64,000 nt of DNA from Maricurvus nonylphenolicus (GTDB taxonomy: Bacteria > Pseudomonadota > Gammaproteobacteria > Pseudomonadales > Cellvibrionaceae): the NCBI RefSeq assembly GCF_042854845.1, contig NZ_AP031498.1, positions 2,108,001-2,172,000 of the forward strand. Reading direction: 5' to 3'. Positions 7,204 through 14,776 of the stretch are shown one piece after another. The position numbers and the translations under genes were made by a program. Numbering within the stretch: the stretch's first letter is position 1; each line of letters opens with the position of its first letter. A model generated the notes under the pieces. The model made no database searches. It was not told the origin of the DNA and was given only the letters and a program-made list of their open reading frames with translations.

Positions 7204-9744
7204 ATGAATTTTGAAAAACTACTTCCTATTTTTGATGTGCTGCCTGCGTTGACCGACGCATTGCAGGATCACGATGAAACCGTCTTGGAAGCACCGCCCG
7301 GCGCCGGTAAAACCACCTGTGTGCCGCTGGCGATGCTGGAACAAGACTGGTTGGGCGATCAAAAAATCCTGATGTTGGAGCCCAGGCGGTTGGCGGCCCG
7401 TGCGGCGGCTGAACGTATGGCAGAGTTATTGGGCGAGCCGGTAGGCCAGCGAGTAGGTTACCGCGTACGTTTGGATACCTGTGTCAGTGAACACACCCAA
7501 ATTGAGGTGGTGACCGAAGGTATTCTGACCCGCATGTTGCAGGATGACCCTTCGCTTGATGGTATTGGCTTGCTGATATTTGATGAATTCCACGAGCGTA
7601 GTTTAGATGCGGATTTGGGACTGGCGCTGACGCTGCAAGGGCGTGAGTTGTTTGGTGATCTGCGCGATCAACCACTGAAATTATTGGTGATGTCGGCCAC
7701 TCTCGATGGTGCGCAAATCAGTGAATTGTTGGCTGACGCTAATGGTGACCAAGCGCCGGTGATCAGCAGTGAAGGGCGCATGCACTTGGTTACGCTACAT
7801 TACGGCGAACCTTATCAATACGGCGAGCGTATCGTTGATCGAGTAGTTCGCACAGTACAACAGGCTGTAGCGGATGAAACTGGCAGTATCCTGGTATTTT
7901 TACCGGGGCAGGGGGAGATTCGTCAGGCACACCAGCGTTTACAAGAAATCTATAACGGCCGTGATGACCTGCTACTAACGCCTTTATTTGGTGATTTAAA
8001 ACTTGCTGAGCAGCGCCGCGCGATTGCTCCTGCGCCTACCGGTAAGCGCAAAATTGTCTTAGCTACCAGTATTGCCGAAACCAGTTTAACCATTGATGGT
8101 GTGCGGGTGGTGATTGATAGCGGTTTGTCACGTCTGCCGGCCTTTGATCCCAATGCCGGTATGACGCGTTTACATACTCAGCGTTTATCCAAAGCTTCAG
8201 CCACCCAGCGCATGGGGCGAGCAGGGCGTTTGGAGCCGGGCAGTTGTTATCGCTTGTGGAGCCAAAGCCAGCAGGATGAATTGCGAGCATTTACGCCGCC
8301 GGAAATTGAGCAGGCCGATTTAGCACCGCTGGCTTTGCAGTTATTACGCTGGGGCGTAGATAACCCGGCCGACTTGCAGTGGTTGGATGTTCCGGCCAAA
8401 GCCCCTTATCAGCAGGCATTAGATCTATTGGTGAAACTCAAAGCGGTTGAGGGCAAGCAGTTAACCGCCCACGGTGAAGCCATGGCGAGTCTGCCTACTC
8501 ACCCACGTTTGGCGCATATGATATTGATGGGCCAGCGCTACGGGCTGGGAGGTTTAGCCTGTGATTTGGCGGCGTTACTGGCCGAGCGGGATTTAATCTA
8601 CCAAGGCCCAGCGGATATACAGTTGCGCTTGCAGTTACTACATGGCGAGCGCCAAGCTGACCGTGGCCAGAAGGTGCTGCTGCAGCGCATCAAACAACAG
8701 GCTAAACAATTTCACCGTTTACTGCGAGATGTAGATACCGAGCAGGTGGTCGATAATCCGAGTGATGAATGCTGGCCAGGGTTTTTATTGGCCTGCGCTT
8801 ATCCAGATCGTATCGCCCACAGTCGCCGCGATGGCGGTACGGATTACAAATTAAGTAACGGTCGTTCAGCAAGTTTTACCGATACCGATGGTTTACAAAA
8901 GCATCGATGGTTAGTGGTAGCCAATTTGGGTGGCCGCAAAGGCCAATCGGTTGATCGTATTTTCCTGGCGGTAGCCTTGGATCAGAATTTATTTGAGCAC
9001 CAACTGGCCGAGATGGTCGAGCAACGCACTCAGGTAGAGTGGAGTAAACAGCAGGATAAATTACTGGCAGAAAAACAGCGCTGCATCGGTGCGTTAGTGT
9101 TAGAGCGTGAACCGCTAACCGATTTGGATCCACAAACCAAACAGGTTGCTTTGTTAGAGGTTGTACGTCAACGTGGTTTATCACTCTTACGTTGGAGTGA
9201 TGACTTACGTCAGTGGTGTGCCCGCATCGAATTGTTGCGTGCCGCAGATAGCGCGACCGATTGGCCTGATATGTCGGAAGATGGGTTGCTGGCGAGTATC
9301 GAAGATTGGTTGGCTCCTTATCTGGATCAGGTAAATCATCTGAAAGATTTTTCGTCTCTAGACTTAAAAAATATCCTTGCAGCCCGTTTGCCCTGGCCGT
9401 TACCACAAACGTTGGATGAACAGGCTCCGTTGCGCTACCCGGTGCCTTCAGGATCTAACATCACAATCGACTACACCCAAAACCCGCCAGTATTAGCAGT
9501 AAAACTGCAAGAAATGTTTGGCTGCCAAGAGACGCCTACCATTGCCAATGGCCGCATTGCGCTCATGGTACATCTATTATCGCCCGCGCAGCGGCCGCTA
9601 CAGGTTACGCAGGATTTAGCGGGCTTTTGGAGAGGTAGTTATGAAGATGTGAAGAAGGAGATGAAAGGGCGGTATCCCAAGCATCCCTGGCCGGACAATC
9701 CTTTGGAAGCCATTGCTACGGCTAAGACTAAGAAACGGATGTAG
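7204..9744 (+). CDS. hrpB: ATP-dependent RNA helicase HrpB
   Basis: DEAH/DExH-box helicase of the HrpA/HrpB group. 846 residues, close to the usual 810-850. Visible motifs: Walker A PPGAGKTT (31-38), DEFHER (from 127), SATLDG (motif III), TSIAETSLTIDGV (motif V) and QRMGRAGR (motif VI). The C-terminal part carries the HrpB-specific domain with YPKHPWPDNP near the end. It starts 8 bases after the AraC stop, so it may be partly co-transcribed, but nothing links it functionally to that system. In other bacteria HrpB is usually dispensable and its RNA target is poorly defined. Confidence 0.95.
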   Translation: MNFEKLLPIFDVLPALTDALQDHDETVLEAPPGAGKTTCVPLAMLEQDWLGDQKILMLEPRRLAARAAAERMAELLGEPVGQRVGYRVRLDTCVSEHTQIEVVTEGILTRMLQDDPSLDGIGLLIFDEFHERSLDADLGLALTLQGRELFGDLRDQPLKLLVMSATLDGAQISELLADANGDQAPVISSEGRMHLVTLHYGEPYQYGERIVDRVVRTVQQAVADETGSILVFLPGQGEIRQAHQRLQEIYNGRDDLLLTPLFGDLKLAEQRRAIAPAPTGKRKIVLATSIAETSLTIDGVRVVIDSGLSRLPAFDPNAGMTRLHTQRLSKASATQRMGRAGRLEPGSCYRLWSQSQQDELRAFTPPEIEQADLAPLALQLLRWGVDNPADLQWLDVPAKAPYQQALDLLVKLKAVEGKQLTAHGEAMASLPTHPRLAHMILMGQRYGLGGLACDLAALLAERDLIYQGPADIQLRLQLLHGERQADRGQKVLLQRIKQQAKQFHRLLRDVDTEQVVDNPSDECWPGFLLACAYPDRIAHSRRDGGTDYKLSNGRSASFTDTDGLQKHRWLVVANLGGRKGQSVDRIFLAVALDQNLFEHQLAEMVEQRTQVEWSKQQDKLLAEKQRCIGALVLEREPLTDLDPQTKQVALLEVVRQRGLSLLRWSDDLRQWCARIELLRAADSATDWPDMSEDGLLASIEDWLAPYLDQVNHLKDFSSLDLKNILAARLPWPLPQTLDEQAPLRYPVPSGSNITIDYTQNPPVLAVKLQEMFGCQETPTIANGRIALMVHLLSPAQRPLQVTQDLAGFWRGSYEDVKKEMKGRYPKHPWPDNPLEAIATAKTKKRM

Positions 9745-10039
9745 AAAAATTCTTCGTTGAAACATCTGTGTTAACAACGGTGGCGGGTTATAAGAATCCT
9801 AAAAGCTTAGTAATTGGTTATAAGTGTTTCGCAATAGCTTTGGTAAAACCGCCTCGCTGTCATAGTATTGACGCTTTCTTGAATCGGATTCAGTTTAGTT
9901 TGGACTCTTCTAATTTCTAGAAATATTTAATCTAGCTTTAGGTGCCATATCGGTTAAATTTTGTGAACTTGTCGTGTAAATTTCCTCCATAATTCCTGTA
10001 ACGGACAAAAACAAAGCATAGAGTCTTAGGGAAACATGA

Positions 10040-11362
10040 ATGGAAGATCTTGATACGAGTTATGCTCGTCATTTAGCGGAAGTTAATAAACACAATCAGG
10101 TTGTTGTCTCAGAAGATATTTACAACGAGCAGGGCGCTCTAGTCATCGCTAGCGGTACTGTGCTTGCTGAAAGCAAAGTAGAGGTAATTGCCAAGCACAA
10201 ACTGGTGAAACCCTTAGAGCAGAGCGTCGATGTCGCCGACAGTCTTGATGATAAAACCTTGCTCGCATACCTGAACAAGTTCTCTTCTTCAGTACCCGGG
10301 TTGCATGCGTTAATTGCCCAGGACGATGTACAGAAGATTCTGGCGTTTTGTTGTCAGCAATACAATAAATATCCCTTGCTGCGTCAGAAGTTAACCGTTA
10401 TGGCTCGGCAAATGACGCACCGCTATTATCACGCACTGTTCAGTGCTTCTGCCGGAGTGATTATCGCGAAGGAAATGCAATTACCTGAGGAGGATGCGGT
10501 AACTATTTTTCTTGCCGGCTTAATGCATGATGTGGGCATGTTACATATTCCACCGGAAGTCTGTAATAAAAAAGGCCGCTACACTCCAGAAGAGCGACGG
10601 GTCATGGAGGCCCATCCGGTTATCGGTAAACATTTCCTCGATATGGTGCCTAATTTACCTTCAGCGGTGAGTCGAGCGGTACTGGAGCATCATGAAACTG
10701 CATTGGGTACGGGTTATCCCAAGCGCAAGTGCGCAGATCAGTTAGCGGTTGCAGGGCAGGTTATAGCCTTGTGTGATCTGATGATTGCCTACTATACCCG
10801 CTACAAAGCCGTTGAAGGTCTGTCGAAGGAATTAACCGTAACGGCTATGCGGTTAAATCAGGGGTTGCACTTTGAGAAGGTGAACCAGGCTGCTGTTAGT
10901 GCCCTAAGCCGGGTTAATAATCCTATTCCCGCTTTAAAAGAACTGCCCCCAGTACAGGAGTTGATCGAGTCTCAGGAGAGGCTTAAGTCTCAATTTGATA
11001 AAATCACCTTATTGGTTTCCAAACTTGTTGATCATATCGATGAACGTATCAAGAATTCGATAATGAGCATGTATGATCAGCTATCGGTGACGATGATTCG
11101 GGCAGGAATTTTTCAAACTGAATTTACCGAGTGGTTACAGGAAGAGGGTGAAAAGGAGGGAGAATGCGACGGCCTGGAGTTACTGAAGCTGCAAGTGATG
11201 CATCACGAAGTGGATTTCCAGTTTAATCGTTTACTGCATTTGATTTGGGAAGGGATTGAAGCTATGCCTACTGCCAAACAAAAGATTAAACTTGTTGCAG
11301 AAAGCTATTACAAAAAGATGATCCCGAAGGCGTGCCGAACTCCGCAAAACCTGGTTGCTTAG
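10040..11362 (+). CDS. HD-GYP domain protein, possible cyclic-di-GMP phosphodiesterase
   Basis: 440-residue cytoplasmic signalling protein. The N-terminal 90 residues are unassigned. The HD-GYP core has HD at 163-164 (GLMHDVGMLH), HPVIG near 192, and HHETALGTGYP at 217-227. The usual motif is HHExxDGxGYP; here the Asp before Gly is Leu. GYP is intact, so activity is possible but not assured. The C-terminal 150 residues are helical and unassigned. There is no receiver domain or membrane segment, so the input is unclear. ATGs at 10036 and 10040 are in different frames; only 10040 reads through. TTAGGGAAAC upstream serves as ribosome site. It is preceded by a 295-base gap with no gene. Confidence 0.88.
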   Translation: MEDLDTSYARHLAEVNKHNQVVVSEDIYNEQGALVIASGTVLAESKVEVIAKHKLVKPLEQSVDVADSLDDKTLLAYLNKFSSSVPGLHALIAQDDVQKILAFCCQQYNKYPLLRQKLTVMARQMTHRYYHALFSASAGVIIAKEMQLPEEDAVTIFLAGLMHDVGMLHIPPEVCNKKGRYTPEERRVMEAHPVIGKHFLDMVPNLPSAVSRAVLEHHETALGTGYPKRKCADQLAVAGQVIALCDLMIAYYTRYKAVEGLSKELTVTAMRLNQGLHFEKVNQAAVSALSRVNNPIPALKELPPVQELIESQERLKSQFDKITLLVSKLVDHIDERIKNSIMSMYDQLSVTMIRAGIFQTEFTEWLQEEGEKEGECDGLELLKLQVMHHEVDFQFNRLLHLIWEGIEAMPTAKQKIKLVAESYYKKMIPKACRTPQNLVA

Positions 11363-11411
11363 GTTTTAAGGCGGAGTCGGTGATATTGGCACTGTCTTGC
11401 AAGATTCGTTG

Positions 11412-12521
11412 TTATGAATCGACATCCTCAACAAGTTCCAGCTGACCAGCCTTACGTTTTACTGGATGGCTAATCTCAATCTGAAACGCTTCATAGCCAC
11501 CAACAGCTTTTAGCAGATCGCTACAAGCTTGTTTTTCTTCAGCCGCTAACTGTTGGTAGTGGAATAACGGACGCTGAAACAACCATTGGCTATACGTGTG
11601 AATGACTCGCTCACTTTCCACACCATTGATTTTAAATGGGTGCGAACCAAGATGACGAGGAAGATTGCCGCCGGGATTTTGCTCAAGCCATTGGCTGTTG
11701 TGTTTAATGACACTGAGGACTTCAGGCAGCTGCTCTTCACACAAGGTGGATAAAACCGGTAACAGGGTTTCAGGAATTTCATCGTTGGCAAGAAATTCAC
11801 CTGAGAGTGGTTTGGGGTTATTCATCCGCTCAACCCAGGCGTAAACCGCCGGAGCTTTTTCTTGCATGATGGCTTTGGGGTAGGGGTCTCGTGCCAAGTG
11901 TGCGTAGAGTGGGCCTATTAAGCCAAAATCACCAATGCTGGGGCGGGATCCCAGGAGATAGTCATATTGTGAAAAGTGCGCATTGAGCCTTTCCAGTAAG
12001 GTTAAATAATTAGCTTCTATGGCTTTGGCTGTCGTATCGCTTACACCCAATGCGGGTAGCATACCTTTGAAGGCGGCAGAGGACTTTTCGCCGATGGCGA
12101 TCCTCTCTTCCATGCTTCCGTCAGCCAGGGCAATGCCGCCAAACTCACTCATGATAAAGTCATAGTGTTCGTCGAGATAGCTCCAGCGGTAGTGCATGGC
12201 CGGCATTACCAGCCATTCTTCGGCATAGTGCTCCATCATCAACGCGACCAGCTTTTGTTTTGGGGTACTGGGGTAAACCGAAACCTCCGGGTGCTTGGCT
12301 TCCAGGAAATCAATAATATCTGTAGTGTCCTGCACAATGACGTCATCAGCCGTGTGTAAAACCGGTATGATAGGTGCGCCTACACGGGGAATAATAATCT
12401 TGCGGTAGATGTCTTGATTAATTTCTTCCTTCCATTTTAGGTTCTTGAATCGAAGATACGCTCTGGCTTTGCCGCTGTAGAGAGAAAGTTCAGCGCCGTA
12501 GAGTGTGTAATCAGTCGTCAT
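11412..12521 (-). CDS. Glutathione S-transferase family protein with long C-terminal extension
   Basis: The N-terminal 80 residues are a thioredoxin-like GST domain (LYGAELSLYSGKARAYLRFK, then VPVL-type APIIPVLHTADDVIVQDTTDIIDFLE), followed by a helical GST C-terminal domain including YLLGSRPSIGDFGLIGPLYAHL, the usual N-capping region. Typical GSTs are 200-250 residues; this one has 369, so about 130 residues after the GST fold are extra and unassigned (with KINGVESERVIHTYSQWLFQRP). Serines near residues 13-16 are candidates for glutathione activation. A GGGGTAAAGC ribosome site precedes the ATG. Substrate unknown; the neighbouring lipocalin-like, MFS and TonB genes on the same strand suggest handling of small organic compounds. 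Confidence 0.85.
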   Translation of the reverse strand: MTTDYTLYGAELSLYSGKARAYLRFKNLKWKEEINQDIYRKIIIPRVGAPIIPVLHTADDVIVQDTTDIIDFLEAKHPEVSVYPSTPKQKLVALMMEHYAEEWLVMPAMHYRWSYLDEHYDFIMSEFGGIALADGSMEERIAIGEKSSAAFKGMLPALGVSDTTAKAIEANYLTLLERLNAHFSQYDYLLGSRPSIGDFGLIGPLYAHLARDPYPKAIMQEKAPAVYAWVERMNNPKPLSGEFLANDEIPETLLPVLSTLCEEQLPEVLSVIKHNSQWLEQNPGGNLPRHLGSHPFKINGVESERVIHTYSQWLFQRPLFHYQQLAAEEKQACSDLLKAVGGYEAFQIEISHPVKRKAGQLELVEDVDS

Positions 12522-12604
12522 GCTTTACCCCGAATGAAGATAAAATTTCTGTATTTATTTCATAGAGTATAGTGACTTTACAGATGGAAGTCGTGGGTGA
12601 TTTA

Positions 12605-12709
12605 TTACAAGGAAAGTGGTGAATAAGACAGATATTGCTGACCCAGGTAAAAAGGACCGCCAACAGCTAGCAGACCTAGCGAGATGATCACAATAGTTAA
12701 ATATTTCAC
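12605..12709 (-). CDS. Small single-pass membrane peptide (34 residues)
   Basis: An ORF starting with GTG six bases after the lipocalin-like gene's stop. The start has an AGAGG ribosome site formed by the last codons of that gene. The product begins KYLTIVIISLGLLAVGGPFY and is one hydrophobic segment with a short polar tail ending in QQYLSYSPLSL. The spacing and ribosome site make translation plausible, and it would be the last gene of the MFS/lipocalin unit. No family recognised. Confidence 0.5.
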   Translation of the reverse strand: MKYLTIVIISLGLLAVGGPFYLGQQYLSYSPLSL

Positions 12710-12714
12710 CGTTA

Positions 12715-13197
12715 TTATCCTCTTTCCCATAAAAGTTTGTCGGTAAGCTGACCTACGCGCGCGGTCAGTAGTAGACGGTTATCAAAAAATTCAAAATGCC
12801 TTACCAGATCTGTGCCGATCCAGTCAGGGTACAGGCTGTTCTCAATATGGTGAGTGACAGTGCTTCCTGAAACGTGAAAGGAGCCACAGTAGGCGGTATA
12901 ACCTGTAGAGGCTACGGCGTATTTTTCTATCCGGCTTAGCGTTTCTTCGTCCGCGCCGTTAATGTCGCCATTCATGTCTTCCAGTGATTTTCTTAATAAA
13001 CCGATCTCCCGGCGGGTTAGATCGATGGCGCCGCGTTCCTGTTTCATGAGTGTTGCCGATACAATACCTTGTGGTGTGTAAATAATGTATCCGGAGGCAT
13101 CCTCACCATAGGGATACCACTGCTTGCCGTTATCTGCTGTGCAGTGCCAGTTAACGAGTTTCCAGGTGCCCAGAAATTGAGTGCTGCTGTCTGTCAT
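12715..13197 (-). CDS. Lipocalin-like domain protein
   Basis: 160 residues matching the bacterial lipocalin-like family: FLGTWKLVNW at the start, a GYIIYTPQGIVSATLM strand-turn-strand, and FHVSGSTVTHHIENSLYPDWIGTDLVRHFEF, the family's conserved region. No signal peptide, so cytoplasmic. It would bind or convert a small hydrophobic molecule in a beta barrel; no substrate is known. It follows the MFS transporter gene after 17 bases on the same strand and is followed by the tiny membrane ORF, so it belongs to the same transcription unit. Confidence 0.8.
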   Translation of the reverse strand: MTDSSTQFLGTWKLVNWHCTADNGKQWYPYGEDASGYIIYTPQGIVSATLMKQERGAIDLTRREIGLLRKSLEDMNGDINGADEETLSRIEKYAVASTGYTAYCGSFHVSGSTVTHHIENSLYPDWIGTDLVRHFEFFDNRLLLTARVGQLTDKLLWERG

Positions 13198-13214
13198 GTC
13201 ATTGGTTCTCAGTG

Positions 13215-14582
13215 TTATTGCGGGGCGTTGGCTAAATCGCTTCTGAGCGTTTTACTTGCAAGGTGGTAATGCACTGCACACCAGGCGTTGACTACCACCA
13301 TACACGCCAGTGCATAACGGATGGATTCATCGCCGTAGAGTGGTTTAAGGAAGTCGCTGGTTAGCCCGGTGATAAAGGGGCCCAAGCCCAAGCCGATAAG
13401 ATTGATTACAAAAAACAGGATCGCAGAAGAGACGGCCCGCATTCTGAGGCCCACTAATCCATGAGTCATCGATAAACAGGGCCCCAGGTACATACCGCCA
13501 ATAAATGCGGGCAGGAACCAGGACATGGCTGCGTGGAGTCCATTATCAATAAACAGGAAGGTTGCTAAATAGAAGGGCATAGCCGCTACCGTTGAATAGA
13601 GTGGTACCCACAAGTGCCAGCGTAGATCACCGCTGCGATTTGCCAGTTTGTCCGATAGGTAGCCGCCAGCAAATGTTCCTGCTAAACCACCAAGGCCAGA
13701 ACACAAGCCCAACCATAGCCCGATTTGTTCAATGGGCATCTGGTGTACTCGGCCCAGGAAAACAGGCATAAAGTTACCCAGTCCATAGGTGACAAAGGCG
13801 TGCAGAGCGCAGCCCAATGCAAGGTGTTTAAAAGAAGATCGGCTCCACAATAACGCCAGTACCTTTTTAAACGGCGGTACTGATGTGTCTTTGTGGGGCT
13901 TTTGTTGATTTTCCGAAAATCCCCTTGGGGGTTCTTTTACCGCCAGTCTTAAGAATATGGCGATCAATACACCGGGCAGACCTACAACTACAAAGGCGAC
14001 TCGCCAACTGAACATCGCACCGAGATAACCTCCTGCCAGATAACCTATCAGTACACCGCCGTAGACGCCGAGAGAGTAAATGGATAGAGCGGTTGCCCGT
14101 TGGTTGGCAGGAAAAATATCCGAGATCATGGAATGGGAAGGAGGGCTGCCGCCTGACTCCCCAATCCCGACGCCTGCTCTGGCCAGGAACAGTTGCCAAA
14201 AGTTTTGCGCAGCACCGCACAAGGCTGTCATTACACTCCATACGGCGAGGGAAATGGCAACCACATTGCGGCGAACACCAATGTCGGCCAAGCGAGCAAC
14301 GGGTATGCCGGCAATCACGTATATCGCAGCAAAGGCTATTCCCGACAGGGCGCCAAACTGACCGTCAGACAGTTGCAGGTCTTGGATAATGTATTCGCCA
14401 AGGATATTGAGAATCTGTCTGTCGACAAAACTCAGTACATAGACAAAGGTCAATACACCCAGCACAAAGTATCGGTAGTTTGGGTTTTGGTAATCCAATG
14501 TTGAATCTGTGTTGTCAGAGGTGCTACTTACCTTGGTATGTGGGTCAGAGAGTGTTTCTGCTACAGAGATAATTTTGCTCAT
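13215..14582 (-). CDS. MFS transporter (spinster-like)
   Basis: Inner-membrane secondary transporter of 455 residues with about 12 hydrophobic segments. The N-terminus is a polar region of about 35 residues, then YFVLGVLTFVYVLSFVDRQI, the typical first helix of spinster-like MFS proteins with the FVDRQ motif. GVGIGESGGSPPSHSMISD and the loop motif GYLSDKLANRSG support the family. Relatives carry organic acids, lipids or aromatic and steroid compounds in proteobacterial catabolic clusters. It lies upstream of the lipocalin-like gene and downstream of a TonB receptor on the same strand, so outer- and inner-membrane uptake may be paired. Confidence 0.9.
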   Translation of the reverse strand: MSKIISVAETLSDPHTKVSSTSDNTDSTLDYQNPNYRYFVLGVLTFVYVLSFVDRQILNILGEYIIQDLQLSDGQFGALSGIAFAAIYVIAGIPVARLADIGVRRNVVAISLAVWSVMTALCGAAQNFWQLFLARAGVGIGESGGSPPSHSMISDIFPANQRATALSIYSLGVYGGVLIGYLAGGYLGAMFSWRVAFVVVGLPGVLIAIFLRLAVKEPPRGFSENQQKPHKDTSVPPFKKVLALLWSRSSFKHLALGCALHAFVTYGLGNFMPVFLGRVHQMPIEQIGLWLGLCSGLGGLAGTFAGGYLSDKLANRSGDLRWHLWVPLYSTVAAMPFYLATFLFIDNGLHAAMSWFLPAFIGGMYLGPCLSMTHGLVGLRMRAVSSAILFFVINLIGLGLGPFITGLTSDFLKPLYGDESIRYALACMVVVNAWCAVHYHLASKTLRSDLANAPQ

Positions 14583-14740
14583 AAGATGTCCACTGCTTAC
14601 TTATAAGTCGCTTGCGAAAGGGAGGCTCAATTCGATCAGCGCAGTAGAAAAATTATTACACTGGGCTGGAGGGTTGGGAATTTCCGATAATGATGAGCCG
14701 GACCATAACGAGGTTATAACGAAGGAAGGGGTGGTTAGTT

Positions 14741-14763
14741 GCCGGTGACTGACAGTCACCGGC
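14741..14763 (-). terminator. Hairpin after TonB receptor gene
   Basis: A perfect 10-base stem (GCCGGTGACT / AGTCACCGGC) with a 3-base loop, 13 bases past the receptor's stop codon. There is no U-run on the minus strand and only TTT on the plus strand, so it is a transcript-end or stabilising hairpin rather than a classical terminator. Confidence 0.5.
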
Positions 14764-14776
14764 TTTAGGCCTTAAC

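Noticed and set aside
8876..9406. 176-residue minus-strand ORF within hrpB
   Set aside because: Antisense shadow of a well-supported helicase; no ribosome site or domain.
9880..9892. 13-base palindrome TGAATCGGATTCA before the HD-GYP gene
   Set aside because: Single short palindrome with no second copy or matching regulator; not enough to call an operator.
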